This document shows positions 35,879-43,664 of a DNA stretch of 64,000 nucleotides, piece by piece. Numbering within the stretch: position 1 is the stretch's first letter; every line of letters begins with the position of its first letter. A model generated the notes under the pieces. It had not been told where the DNA came from, made no database searches, and worked only from the letters and a program-made list of their open reading frames with translations. The translations under genes were made by a program, and so were the position numbers. Origin of the DNA: Promethearchaeota archaeon (lineage in GTDB: Archaea; Asgardarchaeota; Lokiarchaeia; Sigynarchaeales; SOKP01); the NCBI GenBank assembly GCA_019058515.1, contig JAHPYY010000092.1, positions 1 to 64,000 on the forward strand, in the 5' to 3' direction.

Positions 35879-36739
35879 TTATAATAAGATGTTTAAAATG
35901 GTTTTTGCTCCACCAACTTTTTCGAGATATTCGGCATGAGAGGTAACATCGATAAATTTTTCTTTATAATCAGCAAAATTCATCTTAAGATATTGTTGGA
36001 TATGCCTAGAATCGAAAGTATAATTGTTATAGCAAGATGTAGGGTGTGCTCCAAACGGCAGTTTAACCACAGCAGTGGTTGTTTGCATTGGAATTTGCGC
36101 TTTTCCTTGCAAATTCCTAATATCTTCCGTTTCAACTATTCTTTCGCAGGTAATAATTGTTTTCTTTGCCGTTTTCGCCATATCGTCGTCTAGCCATACT
36201 GCTCCTGGTATGTTCCCGTTTCCATATTCGTCTGCGTAAGGAACATGCAGAATAGCAACATCTAAGTCAATTTCCGGAACAGCCACAACTTGGACTCCCG
36301 ATCCAAGAGGGTCCTCTATTTGCTTTATGTCATTACGCACTTTTGGAAAATCGGTGCCAATTATTCCTTTTATCGGCATAAATGGAACTTTCAAGTACGC
36401 ACACTTCAACCCTAGCGCGATGGTTGCTTCAGACTCTTCAGATACCTTAATAGCTTGAGTTTCGATTGCTTTTCTATAATTTGGTGCCATTCCAAATATT
36501 TCCATTCCTACAAAACACGAGCGGATTTCAGACACGCAGCTTCCCCCTATTAGCATATCTACTTCAATTCCCCCTACAAAAGTGCAAATGGTTAATTCTT
36601 TTTTCGCTTGCTTTATAATTTCTCTACAGATACCGACAGGTTTCCTCCAAAAAGAAAGTCCGCCAATCCCAACTAAATCACCGTCGTGGATATATGTAGA
36701 TATTGCGTCTTCTAAAGATAGAAGTTTACTTTTTCTCAT
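35879..36739 (-). CDS. Class I CoA-transferase alpha-like subunit (GctA type)
   Basis: This 286-residue GctA-type subunit has GGLSFWRKPVGICREI (about 22-37), FVGGIEVDMLIGG, PFMPIKGIIGTDF, HVPYADEYGNG and the C-terminal PFGAHPTSCYNNY, all typical of the glutaconate CoA-transferase alpha/IpdA group. It must pair with a beta subunit, and the only candidate in the window is at 31161-32054 on the same strand, 3.8 kb downstream with the threonine genes in between. These subunits are normally adjacent. It is cytoplasmic. The substrate is unknown. Confidence 0.85.
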   Translation of the reverse strand: MRKSKLLSLEDAISTYIHDGDLVGIGGLSFWRKPVGICREIIKQAKKELTICTFVGGIEVDMLIGGSCVSEIRSCFVGMEIFGMAPNYRKAIETQAIKVSEESEATIALGLKCAYLKVPFMPIKGIIGTDFPKVRNDIKQIEDPLGSGVQVVAVPEIDLDVAILHVPYADEYGNGNIPGAVWLDDDMAKTAKKTIITCERIVETEDIRNLQGKAQIPMQTTTAVVKLPFGAHPTSCYNNYTFDSRHIQQYLKMNFADYKEKFIDVTSHAEYLEKVGGAKTILNILL

Positions 36740-36893
36740 TGATTAAATCTCGTAAAATGGCTATTGAAATATAAAATCTAAAAAACCTTAGTAGTATAAT
36801 TATCAATTTAATTAAAATTCATATATTTACATGAAGTAGCAATTAATAATTGATTAAATTGGTGTTTTGAAAAAGACTAAAATAAGATGATAA

Positions 36894-37661
36894 TTATTTT
36901 TTTATTACTTTATCTAATTGCTTCTTTAGCTTTATAAAGAATTCTGGAGTAGATAATTGGTACGGTATAGGGTATCGTGTTCCTGCTTTATGTGTTTGCT
37001 CGATCCCTTCAATTATTTCATCAATTAACTCGATAGGTATGGAGGCAATTAAATCGCTATCTCTAGCCATCCCAAAACGACGATCCCCTAAGCATGGAAA
37101 TGCAATCTGCAAGTCTTTAGTTAAAATCGCGTTAGATATAGTATCAGCACATACTCCATCGCAAAAAGTGGACATATTGACCCTACCTCCTCTTTCCCAT
37201 AAATATCCTTGAATAATTCGCATAATCTGGGCTGAGGAGCCCCAAATTAAGATTAGATCGACATCAAATTCAACTCTACCCAACCTACCAGCAACTATTG
37301 CAGAATAAGAATCGTATAGAATAAGTGGCATAGTAGAGGTGGTTTTTTTAGCCGCTTCTTTGGTTTTATTATATCTACCAACAAAAAATGCACCTTCTTC
37401 AAAAAGTCGGTGAGTTTTCTCGAAACCCAGTGTAATTTCTGCTAACGGGCAAACATTATCTTCTTTTGTGCATAACATTGTCCACCCGTAATATCGGGCG
37501 TAGCTGAAAATTTGACACATGGCTACTGGATTTTCGGGCTTTTTAATAAATTTGATTTTTTTACTCTCATCTAAATTCTCTAATAGTTTTACGGCTACTG
37601 GAAATGTAGTTAACTTAAGATATTTATTAAGTTTGGTGTTGATTTCACTATATTTAGACAT
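36894..37661 (-). CDS. DUF169-family protein
   Basis: This 255-residue protein matches the DUF169 pattern. It has TTFPVAVKLLENL near residue 18, conserved cysteines in VAMCQIFSYAR (about 46-56) and VCPLAEITLG (about 70-79), then LPF-like and CDGVCADTIS motifs. The spaced cysteines suggest metal or iron-sulfur binding. The family is common in anaerobic archaea and bacteria, with no established reaction. It is preceded, 29 bases upstream, by a 47-codon gene at 37691-37834 on the same strand, probably in one transcript. It is divergent from the cobalamin adenosyltransferase. Confidence 0.75.
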   Translation of the reverse strand: MSKYSEINTKLNKYLKLTTFPVAVKLLENLDESKKIKFIKKPENPVAMCQIFSYARYYGWTMLCTKEDNVCPLAEITLGFEKTHRLFEEGAFFVGRYNKTKEAAKKTTSTMPLILYDSYSAIVAGRLGRVEFDVDLILIWGSSAQIMRIIQGYLWERGGRVNMSTFCDGVCADTISNAILTKDLQIAFPCLGDRRFGMARDSDLIASIPIELIDEIIEGIEQTHKAGTRYPIPYQLSTPEFFIKLKKQLDKVIKK

Positions 37662-37690
37662 GATAATTTTAATCTAATAAATATTTTTAG

Positions 37691-37834
37691 TTAAACTATT
37701 TTATATGACTCGTCTTCTTTATCTGGTTTCTTTCCTTTTTGAGGGAAGATTTTATGTCTTAATTTTTTAATTTTCTTGAATACAACTCCGTATTCTTCTA
37801 TATCTTTTGTCTCTTTAGAATCATTCATGTTCAT
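37691..37834 (-). CDS. Small lysine-rich protein, 47 residues
   Basis: This short frame was found by reading the region between DUF169 and the adenosyltransferase. It runs from ATG 37834 to TAA 37691 and encodes a highly charged peptide (MNMNDSKETK start, with KKIKKLRHK in the middle). A GAGGT ribosome site lies 4 bases before the ATG. It precedes DUF169 by 29 bases on the same strand. It has no cysteines, no membrane helix and no recognised domain. The ribosome site and co-directional placement support a real gene, but composition alone could mislead. Confidence 0.45.
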   Translation of the reverse strand: MNMNDSKETKDIEEYGVVFKKIKKLRHKIFPQKGKKPDKEDESYKIV

Positions 37835-37945
37835 TTCAACCTCGATAATTTATTACTTAAGCTTTATTTTACCTAATTAATCTATTTACAGAATATCTTA
37901 TTGAAATTACAATCTAATTAAAACATTCGTTACATACATCTGATA

Positions 37946-38479
37946 ATGAGAAAACATCTAAAGCAAGGATTAATCCAAGTTTACGAAGGAAGGGGTAAAG
38001 GAAAAACAACTGCGGCGCTAGGACAAGGATTTCGAGCTACAGGACACGGATTCAAAGTCTATATGATACAATTTATGAAGGGAAACACCGAATACGGAGA
38101 AATTAACGCGATTAGAAATCTCAAAAATTTCGAAGTCAAACAGTTTGGAACTCCAGATTTAATTGCTGAACCTCGAGAAATTGATTACGCGGAAGCGAAA
38201 AAAGCGTTAGAATTCGCCGAAGAAATCATCACTAGCGGGGAGTACGATATTGTTATCCTTGACGAGATCGGCGTTGCGGTTAATTATAAGCTATTAGATA
38301 TAGAGGATGTGTTAAAAGTGTTAGATGAAAAGCCCGTGAATCTTGAGCTTATCTTAACTGGTGGTCCTAAAATGCATCCCAAAATTAAAGAACGAGCCGA
38401 TTTAATTACAGAAATGAGGTTAATAAGGCATTATTACGCTTCTAAAGGAATTCAAGCGAGAAACGGTATAGAATATTAA
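37946..38479 (+). CDS. cobO: Cob(I)alamin adenosyltransferase (CobA/BtuR type)
   Basis: This 177-residue ATP:corrinoid adenosyltransferase has the P-loop GRGKGKTTAALG (15-26), the QFMKG segment, ILDEIGVA (Walker B-like) and the LILTGGPKM segment near the C-terminus, all standard for the CobA/CobO/BtuR family. It makes adenosylcobalamin, the cofactor of the acyl-CoA mutase at 16864-18977, so the two loci are functionally linked even though 19 kb apart. Length matches the family. It is divergent from the DUF169 pair. Confidence 0.93.
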   Translation: MRKHLKQGLIQVYEGRGKGKTTAALGQGFRATGHGFKVYMIQFMKGNTEYGEINAIRNLKNFEVKQFGTPDLIAEPREIDYAEAKKALEFAEEIITSGEYDIVILDEIGVAVNYKLLDIEDVLKVLDEKPVNLELILTGGPKMHPKIKERADLITEMRLIRHYYASKGIQARNGIEY

Positions 38480-38547
38480 TTAATATTACATTTTTTATAA
38501 GAAAAAGTATTCTCCAATTTACAACACAAATTTATGAGGGCAAAAAA

Positions 38548-39027
38548 ATGGTTTATACTCAAGCTCCTCCTCTAGAGGACGCAGAAATTAATCAGTTTAT
38601 CAACAATGCGAAAATTGTGAGAATTTGCAGTATAAATAAAGATGGAACCATCCATGCAGTACCGGTTTGGTTTTACCAAGAATTGGGGAAATTGATTGTT
38701 GTTACACCTCGAGATAGTCGAAAAACTCGCAATATTTCCCGCAATAATAATGTCACTGTCTTAATTGATGAAGTCGGACCTCCAACAAGAGGTGTAATTA
38801 TTTACGGTAAAGCAACTATTGATGAAGAAAATATGGATGCTACTGCTTTTTCTATATTCAAGAGGTATATGTCTGATGAAGAAGCAAAAGCGTATTGGAA
38901 AGGGTTATCGGAATTAACTGAATGGATTAAGGTTATTGTGACCTCTTATCATATTGCGTCATTTGACTATAGTAAAGACACAAAATATCGCGAAGCTACT
39001 ACGAAATACTTAAACGAAAAATCCTAA
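38548..39027 (+). CDS. Pyridoxamine 5'-phosphate oxidase-like FMN-binding protein
   Basis: This 159-residue split-barrel flavoprotein of the PPOX family begins with VRICSINKDGTIHAVPVWF (about 29-47), the FMN-binding strands, followed by TPRDSRKTRNI and GPPTRGVIIYGKA. This group includes F420- or FMN-dependent reductases and heme-degrading-like proteins; the cofactor here is unresolved. It follows the adenosyltransferase by 68 bases in the same direction and may share its transcript. Confidence 0.8.
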   Translation: MVYTQAPPLEDAEINQFINNAKIVRICSINKDGTIHAVPVWFYQELGKLIVVTPRDSRKTRNISRNNNVTVLIDEVGPPTRGVIIYGKATIDEENMDATAFSIFKRYMSDEEAKAYWKGLSELTEWIKVIVTSYHIASFDYSKDTKYREATTKYLNEKS

Positions 39028-39044
39028 ATTTTAACGCAATTTAA

Positions 39045-39788
39045 CTACATCAGCATTTCCAAATCATCGTAAGCTATAACCGTATTCTCGAAAATTTTTT
39101 TTGCCACTTCTTTAGCCTTCTCTCGTTTCGCTTTTTCTGTATATATACTGGCAGTAAAGTGGATTAAGACCAATTTCCTGATATTAGAATTTTTAGCAAT
39201 TTCAGCGGCCTGTTCGGGATTAAGATGTCCCCAAGCTTCCTCTATCTGACCTGTATCTAAGGAACACTCCATAAAACACATATCGCTCCCTTGCGTTAAA
39301 GTATAAAGGTTCTCGCAAACTCCTGTATCCGTACAGAAGGATACGATTTTATCTTCTAGCTTTAAACGATATCCTAAGCATGGATCGGGATGATTGAGCA
39401 ATTTACATTCGAATTCAAAAGGATAGGAATGCGATCTTTCCTCTAAATCTACTATATTCACCTTATAGGGTAACTCGCTAACCGACATTGAAAATGGATG
39501 TTGAATAAGAGCATTTAGATACTCTTTCGTTCCTGTATATCCAAAAATGGTTAATTCTTGCTTTAAATTTAATAATGCAAGCGTGTGAAATCCATAAATG
39601 TGATCAAGGTGTAAATGGCTAAGGAACACAAAAATAGGTTTTGTATCTTTAATAAGTTGGCTAATCTTGTAAAATCCTTCTCCAGCATCAAGAACTACAT
39701 AGTACTTTTGCATTTCAATTAAAATGCTTGTAGTCAATCCAGTTTCAGTTGAATACCACCCATTCGAACCTAAAATTGTAATATTCAT
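39045..39788 (-). CDS. RNase Z-like MBL-fold hydrolase
   Basis: This 247-residue MBL-fold protein opens MNITILGSNGW and carries HLHLDH (about 58-63), a His in LLNHPD, the bridging Asp in FCTDTG, and LIHFTA near the C-terminus. It follows the ElaC/RNase Z-type arrangement, but a tRNA-binding exosite arm is not visible, so it may be a phosphodiesterase rather than the tRNA 3'-end nuclease. The C-terminal EKAKREKAKEVAKK helix is charged. It is convergent with the PPOX gene. Confidence 0.75.
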   Translation of the reverse strand: MNITILGSNGWYSTETGLTTSILIEMQKYYVVLDAGEGFYKISQLIKDTKPIFVFLSHLHLDHIYGFHTLALLNLKQELTIFGYTGTKEYLNALIQHPFSMSVSELPYKVNIVDLEERSHSYPFEFECKLLNHPDPCLGYRLKLEDKIVSFCTDTGVCENLYTLTQGSDMCFMECSLDTGQIEEAWGHLNPEQAAEIAKNSNIRKLVLIHFTASIYTEKAKREKAKEVAKKIFENTVIAYDDLEMLM

Positions 39789-40098
39789 GATAACTTCAGT
39801 TTAATAAAACCTTTTTGAAATAGAATCTACCAAACTAAAAAAGAATTGTTTTATGTGAAAGGTAAATTAGAATTGGAGATTTCTGAGTAAAAATAGGTGT
39901 AAATAGAAGTATAAAATTAAAAAAAAAAGTTATTCGATGGGGGCGAGCGGACCAAACCTTCTACGCGTTCAGAAGAAGACAAATTAGATAAAAAATCCCT
40001 CTTAGGGCGTATTAGGAGGAGTATTCCTTCATTTTTCGAAGGAAAATTTATAAACACTTAAAAGTCTGAATTACTATTAGTAGGACAGGTATACGGGT
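39789..40098. other. Intergenic region before the pseudo-GTPase, with a hairpin and TATA-like box
   Basis: This region of about 310 bases has a locally GC-rich patch (39937-39990) that does not fold as a tRNA. A perfect 7-bp inverted repeat TTCCTTC/GAAGGAA (40024-40030 and 40038-40044) with a 7-base loop is followed by AATTTATAAAC (40046-40055), which looks like a TATA box about 45 bases before the start codon. No gene was recognised. Confidence 0.4.
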
Positions 40099-40659
40099 TT
40101 GGGTTTTCTGCAAAATATGTACGACTACACGTTCGCAATAGGCGTATTTGGAGCTTCAAGAGCGGGAAAACGAAGGTGCCTGTCTAAACTAGCGGCTACC
40201 GCGCTTCACGATACCTCTCGAGCGACCATTGGAGTGGAATTCTACACCATGTCCCAATTCATCGACTCTGTGAACATTAAGTTAGATGTATGGGTGTTTA
40301 GCTGGGAGCCAAGGTTTAAACACCTCATTTCAGGCTACTGCGCGTTACAGAAGGGATTTGCGTTTCTCTTCGACCTTTCCAAACACTCTTCGCTCGCGTA
40401 TATAGACGAGTGGTTGGCAATTTGTAGAGAAGCAATCGGTTCTATCGAACAGGTTCCTATCGCTTTACTTGGGAACAAATCCGACCTCCTTAGGGAACGG
40501 AAGATTTCGAGGCAGCAAGCACTTGAGATCGTTAAATCTAGAGGGTTGAGCGAGTATTTCGAGGTTAGCTGTAAAACGGGGCGCAACATTGAAAACGCGT
40601 TTAAAACGCTCGCGAGAATGCTCGTTAGAAAACATTGTTTCAATAAAATTAACCGTTAA
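40099..40659 (+). CDS. Ras-like small GTPase homologue with degenerate nucleotide site (pseudo-GTPase)
   Basis: This 186-residue protein has a Ras/Rab-like small GTPase fold: P-loop region GVFGASRAGK (15-24), ATIGVEF (G2 region, Thr43), GNKSDL (G4, 125-130) and SCKTG (G5, 158-161). Two key sites are lost. The P-loop Lys is followed by Arg25 instead of Ser/Thr, and the G3 motif expected as WDxGGE reads WVFSWE (65-70), without Asp or Gly. It may bind nucleotide weakly and is unlikely to hydrolyse GTP. The frame opens at TTG 40099; ATG 40117 is an equally good start. GC content is visibly higher than in neighbours (31 of 60 bases at 40201-40260). Confidence 0.75.
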   Translation: MGFLQNMYDYTFAIGVFGASRAGKRRCLSKLAATALHDTSRATIGVEFYTMSQFIDSVNIKLDVWVFSWEPRFKHLISGYCALQKGFAFLFDLSKHSSLAYIDEWLAICREAIGSIEQVPIALLGNKSDLLRERKISRQQALEIVKSRGLSEYFEVSCKTGRNIENAFKTLARMLVRKHCFNKINR

Positions 40660-40891
40660 ATTATATAAGGCGTTCTACAGGTTCTTATCCTTTCTATGTA
40701 AATCGATATGTCCTATTTTTAAGAAATATAACATAATACTCAAAAAAAAAACCTAAGCGTAATCGAAGTTCAAACCCATACTAAGGAGTATGTAATTTTA
40801 AATGTGTAGATTTTTATTACTTTTTTGTATACCAATTTACGATATTATTTATGTCTGAAGGTATCGATATATAACCCTTAGGAATAAAATA

Positions 40892-41260
40892 ATGGCATAT
40901 TATCTCGACAGAAACGAAATCAAAATGTTAAGAAGCGATCTAGAAGAGAAAAAACAAAAGCTAAAAAAATCAGACCGCATAAAAGAAGAAGGATGGGTTC
41001 TTATCGGTTCTCCGGTCATATGTATTTCTCTTGTGCTTTGGAACATAATCATTGAGATTATTATTAGCGTAGCGTTTGGCGTTGTGACTATTATATATCT
41101 CTATTTCCTTTACGGGAAATTTAATCCTTACAAATTAAAGAAAGAACGTCAGGAGTTGGAGTCTAAAATAAGAGAATTAGAGATGAAGATAGCTCGAAAT
41201 AAAGATAGAAACATCAAAGAAAATCTGTCAAGAACAGATTTTTGTAAAAATGCGCGTTGA
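40892..41260 (+). CDS. Small membrane protein with flanking coiled coils
   Basis: This 122-residue protein has a charged N-terminal helix (about 9-33), two closely spaced membrane helices (about 35-74, WVLIGSPVICISLVLWNIII and then VAFGVVTIIYLYFLYG) and a C-terminal charged helix (about 82-110) with heptad character. It has no known domain. The start at ATG 40892 follows an ATATAACCC-rich leader. Its last 11 bases overlap the ATG (41250) of the next, frameshifted gene. The island setting makes membrane signalling or GTPase docking an attractive but untested idea. Confidence 0.6.
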   Translation: MAYYLDRNEIKMLRSDLEEKKQKLKKSDRIKEEGWVLIGSPVICISLVLWNIIIEIIISVAFGVVTIIYLYFLYGKFNPYKLKKERQELESKIRELEMKIARNKDRNIKENLSRTDFCKNAR

Positions 41261-41508
41261 CGAAAGGAAGAGAATAGTTAAAGTACACGTTGGAGCTGAA
41301 TACAATCAGACTGTAAACGGCGTTTTGACTTTTATTTGGGAACGGGCAAATAAGGCGTTTCGCGATAAATACGGCGTTAAAATTGAGATGTTACATTGTC
41401 TATTTTGCGGAGTCAATTGAAAGCATGAAAATTGACCAAGAAACCTTATTGTGTAATTATTGTGGAACAGAACTTTTTAGAGACGAATTGAGAAATTTAC
41501 CAGGATAA
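41250..41508 (+). pseudogene. Frameshifted small zinc-ribbon protein
   Basis: Two overlapping frames look like one broken gene. The first runs from ATG 41250 to TGA 41418-41420 (56 residues, ending HCLFCGVN). The second, in the +1 frame, is open from about 41401 and ends at TAA 41506-41508 with CNYCGTELFRDEL. Switching frame near 41398-41406 gives a continuous protein of about 85 residues with a ribbon-like CxxC near the end. A single inserted or lost base would explain this, either as true decay or as a sequence error. The N-terminal half (VKVHVGAEYNQTVNG) is not recognised. Confidence 0.45.
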
Positions 41509-41641
41509 AAAAGGATCCTGAGAATTCAATCGTAGTCATTCTTAAAAAATTCTAAATCCTTCCAAAAATTTTAACAGTCCCTCGATTGTCGAAAAAGAGA
41601 AAGGAATTTTTCTTTATATCGATTCCTCCAACATTAAGAAA

Positions 41642-42107
41642 ATGGGAGTAAAAATTAACCCCATCGTTACTTCTCAGGCACTGGATTATGCAAACCTAAA
41701 AGGGTCCCTAGTGGCGGTGGACGGTCCTAACATCGTCTTTTCGCTGGTATCGTTCAAGAGAAAAGGGGCGGACGGTAAAGACAAACTCATCTTAGATCAT
41801 ACGCAACGCCCTATCTCCCACTTGTACGGGCTATTAGACCGCGTGAATTTTTTGTACAGCAAAGGAATTTCAAAGCGAAATCATCACCAAGTTTCGAGAG
41901 TTCGTAAGGCTCGGTCACACTAAAGTCAACTACTACTCGTTTTGCATATTGCTCGAAGACTTTCGCGAGTTTTCTGAAGAGGAGTTAGAACCCGTGAGAG
42001 AAGAGCTTAAGCAGATTCACGCGTCGTGCAAGCGATGTTGTGCAGAGAACAAGTCCATATGCCCTTCCCTCGACTTTCTCAACACTATCTTTTTGTTTTT
42101 TTTCTAA
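41642..42107 (+). pseudogene. FEN1/XPG N-domain-like fragment, frameshifted
   Basis: ATG 41642 opens a 93-codon frame whose protein resembles the N-terminal region of archaeal flap endonuclease: MGVKINPIV, NLKGSLVAVDGPNIVF (with the metal-binding Asp) and RPISHLYGLLDRVNFLY. It ends at TAA 41921-41923. A second frame, open from 41847 to TAA 42105-42107 and without its own start, continues with EIITKFREFVRLG and a CKRCC segment. Real flap endonucleases are about 340 residues, so this is a truncated, frame-broken remnant, or the second part is a different gene. The GC content is high (33 of 60 bases at 41701-41760), unlike the flanks. Confidence 0.5.
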
Positions 42108-42202
42108 TTATTTGACTTTAGTTTTGCGACTAAAGATTGGTCTATTAAATTTTTTTATCGAAGGTATTTTAGTAGAGTAAATAAAAAAAAGAAAAATACT
42201 AT

Positions 42203-43543
42203 TTATTCAATCAGTTTTGTTTTTCCTTCTCCCCAAATGCCAAGCGCACGAGCTAACTCTTTGTGCTCTTTAGAGTATTTCTTTACGTCCAGCCCTTGCA
42301 TAACTGCATCGATTGCTTGTCTAAAGGCTCTTGCACCTGCGATTGGACCATCAGGATGACTGTGAATACCTCCTCCCGATCCTATTAAAATGTCTTTTCC
42401 CGCTTCCTTTATAGTTTTTTCGACCATACCCTGTGTAATCCCACCTGATGGCATAGGTAGAGTTGGTTTTATGTGTTTGAGAGGATATCTTAGCGCCTTT
42501 AAGTTCTGTTCGTATCTCTCGTCTACGATTTCAGCCTTACCGTATGGTGCAGGAATAACTACGCTATCAGCACCACATATTCTCGGAAGTTTGCCTAATG
42601 TAAGCATGCTAGTCATACCAGTCCACTCTCCTCCAAAATACGCTCCTGCAAAGTCCATATGTCCTAAAATTGGAACTTTAATCGAGGGATCTTCAGCTAA
42701 TTGTCGCAGTGCTTCATATCCGGCTGTCAAATAATTTATCATTAGTGCATTAGCTCCCAATTCAATCATTTTATCTGCGTATTCAAACATATCGGGGAAT
42801 TTAGTAGTTATGTTAATCGTATATAATGTCATCTCCCCTTTTTCAGAATCCGCTCGGTCCACAGCTTCCATAACGCTGACGATTCTATCTTCTAGGGTGT
42901 TAAAGTGAGGATTAGAAATTAACTCGTCGTCTTTTACTACATCACAACCTCCTACTGCCGCTTTATACACTAAATCTGCAGCAACATCACACGTATGCCC
43001 CGTACACGGTTTCACCATATTATTTAAAAGAGGGCGTTCAGGGACTTTCAACAACTTTCGGAGGCCATCAATGCCAAACTTGGGTCCTTTGAAATTTTCT
43101 AAGTATGTTTTAGGAAATGCAATATCAACAAGTTTCAATCCGTGCGTAATGCTTATGTTTCCAATAATCGTCGTAAAGAGCATAGGAATTCCCATTCCCA
43201 GAATGTTCGAGATGGGAAAACCGATTTGCACGAAATATAATCGCTCCTTTATATCCTTTGGAATAACATATTCGTAATGAGGTAGTTCGTATACGCCTAA
43301 AACTCTAGCTACATGGTGCTTTCTAACTTCTGCAGTTTCTGCTGGTACTCTAACCCATGTACCAGTAGATTGTTCGATCGCAGCGAAACGAGATAAATAG
43401 TTCACATTCATGCCTTTAGGTCGTTTAATAATATAAGAGGCGATGATATACTTTTCTAAATCAATTCCGTCTAACCCAATAGCTTCTGGAATGTCCAAAT
43501 ATTGTTCTTGAGACTCAAATATTTCGTCTTCCATTTTATTCAC
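42203..43543 (-). CDS. RuBisCO-like protein (form IV)
   Basis: This 446-residue protein belongs to the RuBisCO large-subunit superfamily. Conserved equivalents are Glu57 (in EQSTGTW), Asn129, Lys178 (KP), the carbamate-site trio Lys204/Asp206/Glu207 (VKDDEL), His295, Lys336, Ser366 (PSGG) and GGGIHSHPDG. Residues needed for carboxylation differ: the Arg295 equivalent is Met296, the His327 position has Val, and the second Lys of the KPK motif is Cys180. It is therefore a form IV RuBisCO-like enolase or isomerase acting on another sugar-phosphate-like substrate, not a CO2-fixing enzyme. It is monocistronic; Asgard genomes are known to carry such proteins. Confidence 0.85.
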   Translation of the reverse strand: MNKMEDEIFESQEQYLDIPEAIGLDGIDLEKYIIASYIIKRPKGMNVNYLSRFAAIEQSTGTWVRVPAETAEVRKHHVARVLGVYELPHYEYVIPKDIKERLYFVQIGFPISNILGMGIPMLFTTIIGNISITHGLKLVDIAFPKTYLENFKGPKFGIDGLRKLLKVPERPLLNNMVKPCTGHTCDVAADLVYKAAVGGCDVVKDDELISNPHFNTLEDRIVSVMEAVDRADSEKGEMTLYTINITTKFPDMFEYADKMIELGANALMINYLTAGYEALRQLAEDPSIKVPILGHMDFAGAYFGGEWTGMTSMLTLGKLPRICGADSVVIPAPYGKAEIVDERYEQNLKALRYPLKHIKPTLPMPSGGITQGMVEKTIKEAGKDILIGSGGGIHSHPDGPIAGARAFRQAIDAVMQGLDVKKYSKEHKELARALGIWGEGKTKLIE

Positions 43544-43664
43544 TTAAAAACTTGATTTCAGTTTATTTATTAAAATTGATTATTATAGTAGGTAGGATGA
43601 TTTTGCATTTAAAGATTTCCAATAAGAAAATTCTTATTCCTCCAATTTTGAAAATTTAAATAGA

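Noticed and set aside
39937..39995. GC-rich stretch considered as a tRNA or small RNA
   Set aside because: No cloverleaf, T-loop consensus or CCA-like 3' end could be formed; no RNA gene can be supported.
40777..40792. Short inverted repeat CATACT-AAGG-AGTATG before the membrane coiled-coil gene
   Set aside because: Only 6 bp per arm in an AT-rich region and no second copy was found; chance is likely.
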